Shown here one piece after another: positions 12,223 to 24,615 of a stretch of 64,000 bases of DNA. The notes below the pieces were generated by a model, which was not told the origin of the DNA, made no database searches, and worked only from the letters and a program-made list of their open reading frames with translations. The stretch comes from Ulva prolifera (Eukaryota; Chlorophyta; Ulvophyceae; Ulvales; Ulvaceae): contig CM041203.1 in the NCBI GenBank assembly GCA_023078555.1, positions 205,481 to 269,480 on the forward strand, given 5' to 3'. The translations under genes and the position numbers were made by a program. How positions within the stretch are numbered: position 1 is the first letter of the stretch; every line of letters starts with the position of its first letter.

Positions 12223-15200
12223 ATGGAAGAGCCACTTGAGCATGTCACAACACAGCAACAAGCTCTGCCCACACGAGGGGAAGGAAAGGGAGCTGCTGCG
12301 AAGGAAAAGAAACGGAAGGTCCGATACCTCTCCTGATGAATGCAATCACATTGCACCTTCTGCTGGATGCGGCCACACGACTTCACCAGTGGGCACACAG
12401 TCGCACGCCAATGCGGCCAAGTAAATTCTAAAGACGCTCTCTACCACTGCAGCGAAGTGCTATCGGTACTCTGGCAGATTTGCCTGTGTCGCAGATGTAT
12501 GAGAAGAGCTTCATGCACCGTGATGTCGTCACACATGTGGCTGTAGCAGGACATGACTTCATCATCACAGCATCAGCAGACGGTGACCTCCGGTTTTGGA
12601 AACTCATACCGGTATGATCAGTCCATCCTGTCAATATGCGTTCATTGTGTCTTTATGCGTTGATTACGCACCACTGCATGCTTGTCCATACAGCATCATG
12701 CTGTGTAGGAAGATTGCCTCTTCGTCAAAAGGTACAAGTCTCATAAAGGACCTGTCAGCGCTTTGGAGACCTCATTTTCAGGTGATGTATGTGCCAGCAT
12801 GTGCCATGATGGCACCCTCAAGATTTATGATGTATCAACATTCGATATGATAGTTATGCTCAGACTACAATTTGTTCCTGGATCTTGTGCGTTCATTTCA
12901 TGTCGACGATCCTCTCAAAAGATGCTGGCAGTGTCTGATCTCAACAGTGCAGACGTGCATATTTTTGACTTTGGCAGCGGAAATGAGGAACCCATCAGGA
13001 CCCTGCAATCGTTGCATCAGGAACCAGTCACATGTATGCAACTCAACAGCAATTTCAGAACGGTGTGAGCTCTTCACTCACTGCTTGCAGTATTAAGGTA
13101 CAAGTAATGTGGCAGCGCCTAAGGTCTGTGGTGGGTACACTACGTCAGATCTAATCACTTTGCTTCAGTGACAGTAGACACAGTAGACATGCTGCATGAT
13201 TAGGCTCGTTGGACTAGCTGGAATGCCAGCACAGAGGGTACTGAGTTCGTGATGCTTCATCAACCTGCAGGATGCCGGTGCCACTGTATCATGGTGAAAG
13301 AGACGTTCAGTATTCACAAATGTCAGACTGGTGCATTTGCCCGGGCTTCACACCTTCTCCTTGATGCATGTTTATGATCGACCCTGTGCATTCAAACTCA
13401 TGGAAGTCAGCTGTGCTTCTGTGTGATGTCAATCTGGATCCGACAGAACGAATTTAGCATTGGTATACACTCCAACCCACAGCGTAAATCTCGAGAACTG
13501 TTCTCCTTGTGCCTTTTTGTTGTACTACTCCGGCTGCTGCATACTCTTCCCACACGATGCTATTCGTGTCCCAGTTACGATTGTCAGGAGCGTGGGTACA
13601 ACGGCAGTAGTTGTTGGCAGCAACCCCCTGTGTATACAGCTGAGGCATGTGCAGGTCATCTCGGCAGATGTCAAGGGATTCATCAAGTACTGGGACAGCA
13701 ATACATTCAAGTTCCCTGCGCAGGGGATCAGTTTCAAATCTCTTTTTCAGACAGATCTCATGGAATGTGTCAAAGCTGGCACAACCCCAAAAGCCATTGC
13801 TGTCACCAAATCGGGGAACCGATTTGCGATCGTCTGCAGTGATCTGTCTGTCAGAGTTTTTGAGTTCGCTTCTGGCAAGCTACTTCACACTTTCAATGCA
13901 ACAATGCAGGTGCGCTGCCTCTAACCAGCAGCCGCACCGACATGATCCTGTGGCAGTGCATGAGCATATCTGCATTTATCAGCAGTCGCACTGCAGTGCT
14001 GAAGTCATGATCTGACAATTATTATATATTTTCCCCCGTCGATGTCTTTCTGCATTCGAGTCTTTATTATACTGCATGTGACAGTGCTCATGCAACCAGG
14101 GCTGCAGGGCCCGGCGTTGCAGGCATCACGCAATGCAATGGCGCATACATTGCAGTTCATTGCAATATGACATCTGCCATTATATACATATATCAGCCAC
14201 AGCTATACTACATCAAAGCATGGACACATAGACAAACCCCCATCCGACTCAGCACACGACCATGATGAGAGGCTCTGGTTCACTACAAAATTGATGTTGA
14301 ATTTGCTTTCCTGGTACATAACTCATAGTTGCCAGTCTATATGCTGCCGTATCTTTGTACTCAGCTCCCTCACCAACGACCTATGGCACATGATGATCAT
14401 TGTACGGATAGATATTTCCCAGCCATGTGGGTTTCGAGAGAAATGGAATGCTGGTGTGGTGTGCCCCAGCCATGTATCATCATGCTTGCCAGGTCATGCA
14501 CCTTTACGCAGGTGAGTGCGACATTTAGAGATGCCGCAGACTCTACAGCACACGCACGAATCCTGAGTTTTCATGCGCCCATATTCCACGAGTTCTGATG
14601 ATTGCCAAAGGCCGATATGCTCCACAGAGTGGCCCCGGTACTTCCTGAGCACTCACGTTAAAATTGACGCATGCCCAAAATAACGCATGAATGTGTAGGC
14701 CAACTCTGATGCAGTGGAGGCTTCAACAGACCATGTTGAATGCGGACGTCGAGAAGTTCAGGAATCTAACGTTTTGAAACTGTTTACGGAGTCTGAAAAG
14801 GGTCCTGTAGCTGCACAATCACCCAACTGTACATTCGATGACAGTGGTGATTTTCTTATCTTTCCATCATGGAAAGGCATCGTCATCGCAGATGTTGCCA
14901 CAGGCAAGGTGCGCAAGCTGGGTTCATGGCACCTTTGGTCGACTTTGCTTTATGATTTGCTCAACGAAGAACTGGGCTCGATGAATAACTACGAAGTACA
15001 TGGTGCAGCACATGTCTCAACGCCATGACGCCTGACAACGCTGTTGCTTTGGCGTTACATTTCTGTTTTCTAGACCGCTCAAAGGTTGGGTGAAGTTTCA
15101 TGGCGTCAGCGCTTGTCACATGATACACGTTACATTCAACCCGAGCGGCATGGACATCGATAGTAGGCACTCCTGAAGACAGTGTCTTATGCTGTCTCAA

Positions 15201-16278
15201 GTATATTGTGAGGCATTCTGACTATGTGCAGGTGCAGCATGTCCTGGGAGAGGTCGAAGATGAACGGTATATGAAAGTGGCATTGTATCAAGGCGTCCCG
15301 GCCTCAAAGCGAAGGGGCCAGATGGAATATGCAATGGGTCAAGAGATGACTTCGATACAGAAGTCAGAGCCAACACTAGTGGCATGTGCCCTTAATCGGC
15401 AGCGCTTCTATTTGTTCAGCCGACGAGAGCCAGTAGACACCGACGATGCTGCACTGGTAAGTGGAGTGGCTGCTTCTTGGTGCTTAGTTGCCAATGTACT
15501 GTGGTGTTCGGTCCCATGGGAGATTGCGAAACGCATTCCATGAATTACTTCACCTTCGATCGTGAGTTTGACCTTGGCAAGTCCGCATAGTCTTACATTC
15601 TTGATCTTTGGCATGCATGTGGCTTCAATTGTTTTTGAATTGATGTGTTGACGATTCATGGATGCCGTGGTGGGCATCTTGACGCCGAGTCGATTTTTGC
15701 AACTCAAGGTGGGACACAGGGCCGAGATATCTTCAATGAAAAGCCAGTTGAGGAGGAACTCCTGGCTGCTGATGGTGGGGTGCCAGAGCAGGCACTGCCA
15801 GCTGCAGCTACCATTCACACCAGTGTGGGCGACATTATGGTGAAGCTGCACCATGAGCAGTGCCCCAAGACAGTAGAAAACTTTAGTACACACATCAAGA
15901 ACGGCTACTATGACAATGTTCTGTTCCACCGGATAATAAAAAACTTCATGATACAGACTGGTGTGGCCGCGCTCTAACTCTGTCGTTTGCCACCTTTGCT
16001 ACGGCGGCTGCCTCCGGTGCTCAGGTTGTTTGCTGCATGACCATGCAATTGTGCACGAGATTAATGCATGACTGATGCATGACTGGCTATATATAACTGA
16101 GTATATATATATACTTATATATACATATAAGTACTTGTAGATTTATACTATACTATATATACTATACTACTTGTACTATATACTATACTACTTGTATACT
16201 TATATATACATATAAGTATATATATATATATATATATATGCATGACTGATGTGACGGCCGGTATATATGTGACCGCCA

Positions 16279-16327
<49 letters not shown>

Positions 16328-17049
16328 TGACTGATGTGACCGCCGGTGTGCAACTGCTGGCTAGTGCTTGCCCCAGCCGCTTTGTGAAGAGTTTTGCAAT
16401 TGCCTTTTGCACACAAGTATGCATTTGCTTTACGATGGGAATATGCATTGTTCAAACATGTTATGGCTGGTTGTTATGTCGTGAGTCTGAACTTCTGGAG
16501 TGATTTTGTTGCAGCCTCTCGGGTTCCTGCAAGGATTGGTCGTGAAATAGTTTAGTTATGACGAGCGCAGCCGAAATTGGAAGTTTACCAGGCTTTTGTG
16601 GCCGTCATTAATCTGAGTACCAAGGCTTTTTCTGTTTGCAGGTGACCCGCTCGGAGATGGGACTGGCGGCGAGAGCATCTGGGGAGGTGAGTTTGAAGAT
16701 GAGTTTCATTCCACCTTGAAGCATGACAGGCCTGGTATTCTCAGCATGGCCAATTCAGGTCCGAACACCAACGGGTACGGTCCGAGGTTTGAGCATATTT
16801 CTGGGCTGGTCACAGCTGGGTCAAACGCCTGCCTAAGTTTTTTTTGCATGTATGTACAGGTCGCAGTTTTTCATTACCACCGTGCCAACGCCATGGTTAG
16901 ACAACAAGCACACCATCTTTGGAATGGTCTTGAAAGGGATGGAAGTTGTTGGCTTGATAGAGAATGCCAAGGTCAACAAGAAAACTGACAAGCCGTGGAA
17001 TGAAATATGCATTGTCAGCATATCATTGCATGACCGTGTTCCACTGTAA
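12223..17049 (+). CDS. PPWD1: WD40-cyclophilin PPWD1/CYP71, spliceosome-associated peptidyl-prolyl isomerase
   Basis: Nine exons join in frame to 620 codons: 12223-12318, 12453-12611, 12709-13062, 13655-13909, 14699-14908, 15232-15456, 15720-15960, 16642-16774 and 16860-17049. Residues 1-32 end in a basic KEKKRK stretch, a likely nuclear signal. Residues ~45-420 form WD40 blades ([70 protein letters not shown]). DIFNEKP links to the cyclophilin domain (~455-620), with [38 protein letters not shown] and [12 protein letters not shown]. The catalytic Arg (in HRIIK) and the cyclosporin-site Trp are kept. The family length (631 in Arabidopsis, 646 in human) matches. PPWD1 acts in the spliceosome; CYP71 also acts on chromatin in plants. 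It is head-to-head with the helicase and convergent with EMG1. Confidence 0.95.
16090..16335. repeat. AT-rich microsatellite in PPWD1 intron 7
   Basis: Several (TA)n blocks, the longest about 45 bp, are interrupted by TACT-rich spacers. Two near-identical ~24-bp units beginning GCATGACTGATGTGAC flank the main TA blocks (near 16240 and 16325), and a related TGTGACCGCCAGT lies between them. Confidence 0.85.
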
Positions 17050-17403
17050 TTTTGTGGGGTCATTGCGAACACCGCAGCTGTTGGTGAGGAAATCAATTGT
17101 ATGTTATGTATTTTGATTGTGCACATAATATTTGACAAGGTGATGTTCGCTTGAGATTATGCAAGTGACTCGCACTTCAGTGCAGCATGTCATGACTCGA
17201 GATTTTCAACTACAACATTGTATAGTGGAGCTGAATCCGCCGCAGCGTAACTTCACTTATTGCAAAGTCTACATTGGGGAACGAAAAGACCAAACTGTTG
17301 GAGAGAGTTACCCTCTCATTGTACTGTTGCATGATAAATGCTACACATGTTGTTCCCACCTTCCTCTTGAGAAAGATTGGATTTCGTGGGGAGCATTCTA
17401 AGC
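17050..17403. other. Convergent intergenic region
   Basis: This gap separates the PPWD1 stop (17049, plus) from the EMG1 stop (17404, minus), so both 3' UTRs lie here. A short plus frame at 17159-17401 overlaps it without recognisable content. Confidence 0.6.
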
Positions 17404-19041
17404 CTACACGATTTGCAGATGCTGCTCACATGCATTGGTAATTCTGGTGAGAGCCTGTGCAGCAGAAAGGGGGTATTGAGATATCGATATTTCCTGATCT
17501 GCATAGTCTGTATTCACCTTTCCTGAGGCAAATGCACCCACAATGAAGACGACCGGAGTGTCTTGAGGTAACTCTTTAACATGAATGAACACATCCTTCA
17601 CCTCAGGCGCCTTGTGAGAAAGGGCGATTCGTGTCGCTCCGGTGGGAAGGTATTTGGTAACTGGATGCTTGACAACCTGCGGCAACAGGTGTATGTGATG
17701 GTCCAACAAACAGTCACCGCGTTGCCAGTGGTAAAATCGGTGAAGCCTGGTGACTGGCGGTATTCTTGCATGTCTCTCCCCTCAATCACAGTGAAGACAC
17801 ACTGCTGTGTACTGGTCATCAAGAGTGTATGCTTTCACCTACATAGGCATGAATGAATGTGCTGACACGGACCTTCAGCAAACGGTCTTTACTGTTGCTT
17901 GCTCTAACGGAGAGCTTCTGTAGCAGCTGCACCATGAGTCCGCTGAAACGGCGAAAGGTTCGAGGAAGCCGGACTTGAGGATTCACTTGAATTAAGGTGT
18001 TCTGCTTTGTACGCACATATACGCCCTGCACAACCGGAAACAAGTTCCACCAACTTCTGCATCTCCATATGAAGCAGCTCAATTGCTGTAGCCAGGATCC
18101 AATGAATGGCAAATCAGCACCAGAACAAACCGGGAGGTAATGAACATGGCATAAAAGCACTCGAGCAGCTGTTGATCAGTACTGTTCATCAGAATCAAAC
18201 TGGACCCGCACAGCCACAACTGATCACGATTATTGGGAACACTCGGGTATCCGCACCTTGACCACACCAGCCTTATTTAGTGGACTATCCAAGATCGACA
18301 ACAGTGCCTACACAGCATATCACGATCACTGGAGCAGGAGCACCCACACGAAGTATCTGGCTGTGACACTCCATTCACAGTTCTTGTGCCCATCTCTGTG
18401 AATATGAAACATGTGCAAGTATCTGGGGTGGCAGCCATTATTTGTTCGACTTACTATGCAACGCGTAGGCAATATAAACATGATGGCCCAAATTTCGCAA
18501 AATTTTCCGATTGTAGTGTATCTATGTGCAGCAGTCATTGGCTGCTGGGAGCCAACGACACAATCAATGCGTGACTTGATAACATGTGAGACATGACAAA
18601 CGAGCGACCGTTTCGCCGAGTTGAATGGTAAATACGCATATCCAGCGTTGCTATGAGCCCATACCGATGATCTGGAACCATGTGCAGCGGAGCGATACGA
18701 GGCGTGCAGATGAGCTTGTGCCCATGGCATCGGAACGGAGAGCGGTGCAACACCTGGTGGCATATGTCTGGCCTGTACAGCGACGGATCCAACTGCTTCC
18801 TTTGTAAGTAATTCGCGTGTTCATCTGAATTCAGGAGGCGAAATTCCTGCGCACTACAATGCGTCACAACAAATCCAGCTATGATCCAGCATTGCTAGAG
18901 TATTTTGGACGGCAACAATACCTTCCCTAGCTTGCCGACCTGCAAGTCAGCGTCTTCCAAAATGAAATAAACACCCCCTTTGGTCGCGTATTCAACAGCC
19001 GGATCCTGCTCTTCAACAGGAGGCTGCAGTCCACCAGCCAT
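17404..19041 (-). CDS. EMG1: EMG1/NEP1 18S rRNA pseudouridine N1-methyltransferase
   Basis: Five exons join in frame to 229 residues: 19041-18922, 18846-18754, 18307-18257, 18025-17873 and 17676-17404. Seen in order: the N-terminal strand [19 protein letters not shown], then [81 protein letters not shown], and the knot/cofactor region [11 protein letters not shown] with [14 protein letters not shown]. These are hallmarks of the SPOUT-class EMG1/NEP1 family, which N1-methylates a hypermodified pseudouridine in the small-subunit rRNA in the nucleolus and is needed for 40S assembly. Length agrees with yeast and human enzymes (~245-250), with a short N-terminus. Start chosen at the first ATG in the open frame before the conserved strand. 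Confidence 0.95.
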
Positions 19042-21930
19042 CACACAAGGCGTCTACGGCTTGGATCAGGTACGCAACGTAAGGACGTCAGAAATGTAGC
19101 CCCTCAGATCGAAAGTTGCTGTTCTGACTTGCCATCCTGCTCACGGTAAGGGGAAGGCGCCTACGTAATTGCCGGGATCTCTCCGAACGTTGACAACAGA
19201 GCAGCACAACGAAGTGTGAGCCTACCTCGCAACGCTGACCTTGTCTGCAGCTTGCAAGACAAGATGACACGAAGTGTAGATACATTCCGGCAGCTCGACC
19301 ATATGGGCGTTGTTATTTTGTATAAGGAAGACTCTCTGCAGAAAGCCTGAACGGCCATGGGCCGGTAGCACCACAATGCATGCAATCTAGCAACACCGGG
19401 GCAGCAACACGTCACAGCATCAACGCAAGCATTCGCGGGCAAATTTCACGCCTATCGAGGACTAATATAAGTAAACTGTCTGAAAGGCACGAAGCACCCA
19501 CCCAACTGGCCACATCACCATACAGTGCTCTAGCTGGTTGGTGGCCTATCTTTTGTGGTCTCTCCCCTCAGGGACTGACGCCGAAATACGTTTTCATGAG
19601 TCATGATGCACGATTTGGTCTTGGTGGTATATCTAACATGTGAAGGCAATGAGCTGCTGAAACAATCAGCCGCTCAAACTGATTGTTCAAATACGCAGAA
19701 TCGAACCTACGGACTCCTGAACAGGATGTTGTAGCTTCTGTACTGTCCTCGACCCATCGGACAGGCCCCCATGGCTTTCACATGTAGACCTCCAACAGCA
19801 AAGACCCTGAAGCCCTTCCTCGGCCACTTGCGATGTGTGGCAGATACACATAGCCGTTCAGATGGCAGATGCACCTGATTTTGCACATACAACCACGGTT
19901 GACTGCACCCCGTTTGCACCTGTTCCCCGGTTTCCCACCTCCACATCATTCAACTGTCAACAAAGCTTCTCTCTGCGTGACAGGTCATGTGTGCCGGAAA
20001 GCCGAACCATGCACTTCCTGGGAGCCTGTACAGCAAACTAGGGGCCACTGCAATGTCCACAAGGTCCGCGGCGATTTCTTGAGGGATGCTCCATCCCGGA
20101 GGACGGGGTTGGATGGACACATAAGGGAGGCCGGGGGGTGTGAGAACAGTGTGATGCAATGATACTTGTTGCTCTCTGCGAGGGGTCCGGAATCCGTGAG
20201 ACAAACCCATGCTGATCAGCGCACAACCCACCCGTTGAAGAAGCAACCAAATCAGGCATGCTGCCACTCCCCTGGCAGGCTGGGCACCACTGGCGTTTCA
20301 GCCCTGACACATACAACTAATCGAAACAGTACAGAAGCGGGATAGTGGTGGCTGGCCACATGATTTAACAACGCATGTCCAGCTACCCAGACGGCAGAGT
20401 GGACAGCCCAAACACAGCCCACAGTGACCCTCAAAGAAAAACGGATTGAAGAATTATATGTCACCGGAACGCCATCAGCGTGAGCCCCGATTGGCCAGTG
20501 AACTGGTAACTAACGTGGCACCCCAAGTTGAGAGACAGGTAGCCCTGCGAGCATAGCAATCCGGCGTCTACAGGATGTATTATGGACTACTGCTCAAACG
20601 CAATGGACTGCCGGCTGGCTGGGATACGTATCACAGCGCAACCATGCACCCTGGCGGGCTAACTGGGACCCTCAAAATGGGCTCCCCCACCTTCACGTTG
20701 CGCTCGTGCCGGCACAAGGCCAGTAGTGTGTGAATATGGACCAAAGATAAGCTGTTCTTCAGGCTCCCACAGTGTGGTCGACAGCGCACGCCACCCTGGC
20801 GCCCGCTTCTGGGAACGTACATGCATATCATATCGCAGCCCTGGCGGTGGTGTAAATGAGCAGTGCAACAGTAGACGCTGAGTGCGCAGCCAGAAGTGCT
20901 TGACCTCACGCCTTGTGATCAAGGCGGTCATGCGTGTTGTAGACGTCTAACCAGCACAGCACAACCTTCCGCCACGAAGTCAGGAGTGCCGTGGTCATAG
21001 CTGTCATCACTTGGGGTATGCGCCGGCCAGACATACGATTTGACCATGGCGGCATGTACGATGTGTGGATATGCATGTATGTAGGTGGCACGCGCGAGCT
21101 TGGCGGGCGCACTGGCAGATATCTCATATGCTCCCGACCGCAGAGCTTCCTGGCCTGTGGGCCCGGAATTTCGAGTACCTGGCACGCCTGTGTCTGACTC
21201 TCAACCCTGACGTGACTGTGAAGGTGGTCGGACGCCATGGGGAAGATACTTAACTCTGCGCAGGTGGTTCTCGAGAGGATATCTTCCATATGGAATATGT
21301 GATGTGCGGGAGATAGTGTCCATTTTTTTGGTTATCTTTGCAATTTTCCGTGCAACAGAGAGCTGTTAGTGTCACATCTGTGCGACATTCATTTCAACAC
21401 CACAGGGGCAGCCGCGGAGTAATTATTCCCCCCCCCCCCTTTCCTCGCGGCGCCCCTCCCCCCACCCGGACACAGTTCATAAACGCCCATTAAAGGCTAG
21501 CAGATTCAATGGGTAAAGTCTTATGCAAAGGGGACGTGTGCCTGGTAATTCCGTGGCCACACTTCAGGCTGGAGGAACCCTGCAGACAGCGCACCCCATG
21601 ACAATGTGTCGTGAGGTGCACCTACCTGTGCATGCAGTTAAGTCCTGGTGCCACCGAGTCGCAGAGATCCTGCATAAATCAATCACAGCCAAGTTGTTTG
21701 TGGATATCCAAGGCCTAAATAAGCGAAATGCTGTTCCGCGTATTGATTCGTACCCCGCGCACGGTATGCTGGCTGCTCTGAATTGAATGAGCTCACGAAC
21801 TGTCGAGTAAACTGTTGCAGTGCTTCGTCGTAGAACATACTCATCTGCAGGAACATACATAAAGCTATGATTTGAACAACATACATGAACGTGTCAGCGA
21901 GTGCTATTGTTTTGAGCGTGCCCTGATAAC
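19042..21930. other. 2.9-kb stretch with no supported gene
   Basis: Many overlapping frames of 60-130 codons occur on both strands with no domain I recognise. Two hints of decayed mobile DNA were seen. Around 21,690-21,785 (+) a frame reads FVDIQGLNKRNAVPRIDSY, loosely like a Ty3/gypsy reverse transcriptase. On the minus strand, 19,950-21,290 has several coding-like but broken frames. A poly-C run lies at 21,428-21,439. Promoters of EMG1 and of the PsbP-domain gene are presumably at the two ends. Confidence 0.4.
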
Positions 21931-23366
21931 ATGCGCGTAGCGGTGCCTAGTTTGATCGGCACGTGCAGCGGCAGATGTTACAGCAACGACGGGCGAGCTC
22001 GAAATTCCGGGATCACACGCCCGACTGTCTTCAAACCCAGACTATGTTGCATCTGTTGCGATGCGTCGGAGGGCAATCGTCGCGACCCTGGGCCAGCGGA
22101 CTCGTACGAGACATGGCCCGCCACCGCACCTCCACCTCGTAGACTGATTGTGGGCGGGCTGACTGGCGCAGCGGTGGTGCTGGGTGGTAATTTTGGCGGG
22201 ATCACATCAGCTCTGCTTGGTGTGACCCGTACTACTGCACGGATTTGCAAATGCGCAAACCTGGCACGCTGGCCGCCCCTGCATGAGGACTCAGCACATT
22301 CAGAAAAGAGGACTGTATTGCGGCAGTCATCTGGAGATACTCGGCGTAGCTGTTTTTGCAGCTATGGACCACAGAATAGCTATGCTGATTGCAGGTAAAC
22401 TTGCGTGCAGGCTTAGACAATGGCAAAGCTGCAGCGAGATTGAAGCTAGATGTGCTATTCCCTGTGAATGGGTACAAACGCTACCTGTCCAGCGGGGCAT
22501 ATGAGTTCTTATACCCTCAGACGTGGCTGGAGGACGTCACTCTATACCGGCGCAGAGTCGAACGTGCGGAGTTTCAGCGAGGAGTTGAATTCAAGCAGCT
22601 GGAAGATATGGAAAGAGTAGCAAAAGGCCAGACTGTTGTACAGCCTGCTGTCGGGTTCGGGCCTCCTGCCGGCAGTGGTGAAGAGAACCTCAGCATTGTG
22701 GCTGCTCCATCTCCTGGCCTCGTGTGCGAACTTCCTGCTGCCATTCGAATACCTTATGTACGTTTTTGGTACCATAATGGTCCTCTGGCTGGAACGTATG
22801 GGACCAGAATGTCCTCTGCCCCTCCCTCAAATTGTTCCGAATTGTGGCCCGCCCATTTCTCTAGCACCACTTACTTATGTTGTCTGTCACGGGGGCGACC
22901 ATCAACCCTGAAAGTTCGTCACGACTGCAATTCAGTGTAGAGATCCAGATACAGGGATTTCCGAATGTGCAAGCGCGCATTTTGTGCGTGGAATTGCGTG
23001 ATCTTTTTTGCTGTGGGCATATATATGCAGATTTGATCAGTATGCAGGCTGAGCAACCTTGGCACGCCAGAACAGGTGTCCGAGTTCCTGCTGCAGGCTC
23101 AGCTGGCCCCACCTGGGAGCGGCAAAGTGGCTCAGCTGATCGAATGTGGTAAGTACCTTGATGAGAATGGGACGACCTATTACAGGCTCGAGTACCAAGT
23201 ACGCAAAGTTGGGGTGGATGCATGGCAGCGACATAATCTGGCAGTTTTATGTGCAAGGGATGGAATCCTGTACACATTCAATGCGCAGTGCCGAGAGTCG
23301 AAGTGGAGTCAATTGGGCTCTATGTTTGCTGTAGCTGCTGACAGCTTTCAGCTGCGCAATTCGTAG
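21931..23366 (+). CDS. PsbP-domain protein, thylakoid lumen
   Basis: Three exons (21931-22219, 22411-22723, 23048-23366) join in frame to 306 residues. The N-terminus is a Ser/Arg/Cys-rich chloroplast transit region, followed by APPPRRLIVGGLTGAAVVL. A twin arginine ahead of a hydrophobic stretch is the mark of a Tat-dependent thylakoid lumen signal. The mature part begins near FPVNGYKRYLSSGAYEFLYP, then TWLEDV, VVQPAVGFGPP, ENLSIVAAPSPGLV, LSNLGTPEQVSEFLL, YYRLEYQV, RHNLAVLCARDGILYTFNA and SKWSQLGSMFAVAADSF. These match PsbP-domain (PPD) proteins around photosystems and the NDH complex. The exact PPD subtype cannot be told from motifs alone. It is the best evidence for a photosynthetic host. 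The first ATG after an in-frame stop was chosen as start. Confidence 0.9.
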
Positions 23367-24296
23367 GCGTGTAATGGGGGCCTTCTGTGTTGCTTCACAG
23401 CATCTGTTCGTCGTTCCACGTTGTCGATTGTGTTAATAAGCTGCTCGATGCAGGAGTACTGCTCCTGGTGTGTGTTTGGTCCACATGTCCGGTGCATAGC
23501 TGTGCCTCGCAGTCTGTTGGTGATGTGGAACATGTATAGAGTCGGCAATCTACTCGATGTCTGCTTTAGTTTGACCAAAGCAAATCGCGTACCACACTGA
23601 CACATCATTGTAGTGTGGCTATTCTTCTCTTTGCACGTAGAAGCGTAGATAGGTCACGAGATGCTGATGAGCCGTGCCTCAAGGGACAAATTCTCGAGCG
23701 TCAGGAAGAAAAGGACATCACAATGAATCTACATCATGGTGACTCGCAGTGAATGATAGAGCGTTAAGACAAAGCGAAGCATGTGAGTAATGTGGTATGT
23801 AAGGCCACAATCATTCTCACAGTGTTCAGCACGAGTTGGATCTGACAGGCTGGTAATTCATTGTATGTTTTAGATTCTTTTTGGAAAAGTGGCAGATCTC
23901 AAAGAAATTGTCGTATGATTATGCCCCAAACACCCGGTGAACATCAGCACAACTTGCTGAATGTTGTAACATCAATGCCTGACTGTCACATGTACACGAG
24001 AACATCCTGATCACTTAAAAGTGCAGGACATGTTGTGATTCCATATTCGAATATGCCTTGCATTATACTTGGCTACAGCTGAATGAGTCTGCCAAGAAAT
24101 ACAAGCGGACAGAGCTCATGAACAAGAGAAGGGATCAAAACAAGCTGGACTGCCACTTGTGCACTGGCACAGACATAAATTCAGGTACACGATGGCTTAC
24201 TGGCCTGAATCAGAGCAGTTCAACTCGCTGAGCGGCCAAGTTAGAATGTGTTGTTGATTGGTTGCAACACTTCCGATGATTGATGTTGAGATCAGT
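23367..24296. other. Intergenic, no gene seen
   Basis: This is the 3' flank of the PsbP-domain gene up to the edge of the left inverted-repeat arm. No frame above 86 codons and no recognisable motif. Confidence 0.5.
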
Positions 24297-24615
24297 GATG
24301 ATGCAAGTAGGTACCCTGACTGAATCAGCAGATTACACAGCGCAAACACTCATCTACCACGGCGTCACAGGGCTTTCCACAACTATGCGTTGTGGCAGCC
24401 AGCCAGTCACCGTCTGACATGCAAGCTCAGCTAGATCTTTCGGGGCCCGGCAGCGCCGCTTAGTAGTGGAAGACCTCGTCAGCCCACTGCAAACACGCAC
24501 ACAGCACAATCAGTGAGGGGCGCAGGAGCATTTGAGCATTTGAGCATTTGAAGCAATGCGCAGGCAGGGCACACTGGCAGTACTGTGGCGCACACAGACC
24601 TATGCAGCGGGCATG

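Noticed and set aside
21690-21785. Possible Ty3/gypsy reverse transcriptase fragment (VDIQGLNKR...VPRIDSYP)
   Set aside because: Only about 30 residues, with no further RT motifs downstream in any frame; too short to call.
24301-24417. A 38-codon frame (MQVGTLTESADYTAQ...) that stays open in both inverted-repeat arms (right copy 35741-35625), with the stop at the same place
   Set aside because: Of about ten base differences between the copies nearly all change the amino acid. That is the pattern of non-coding sequence, so the open frame is probably chance.
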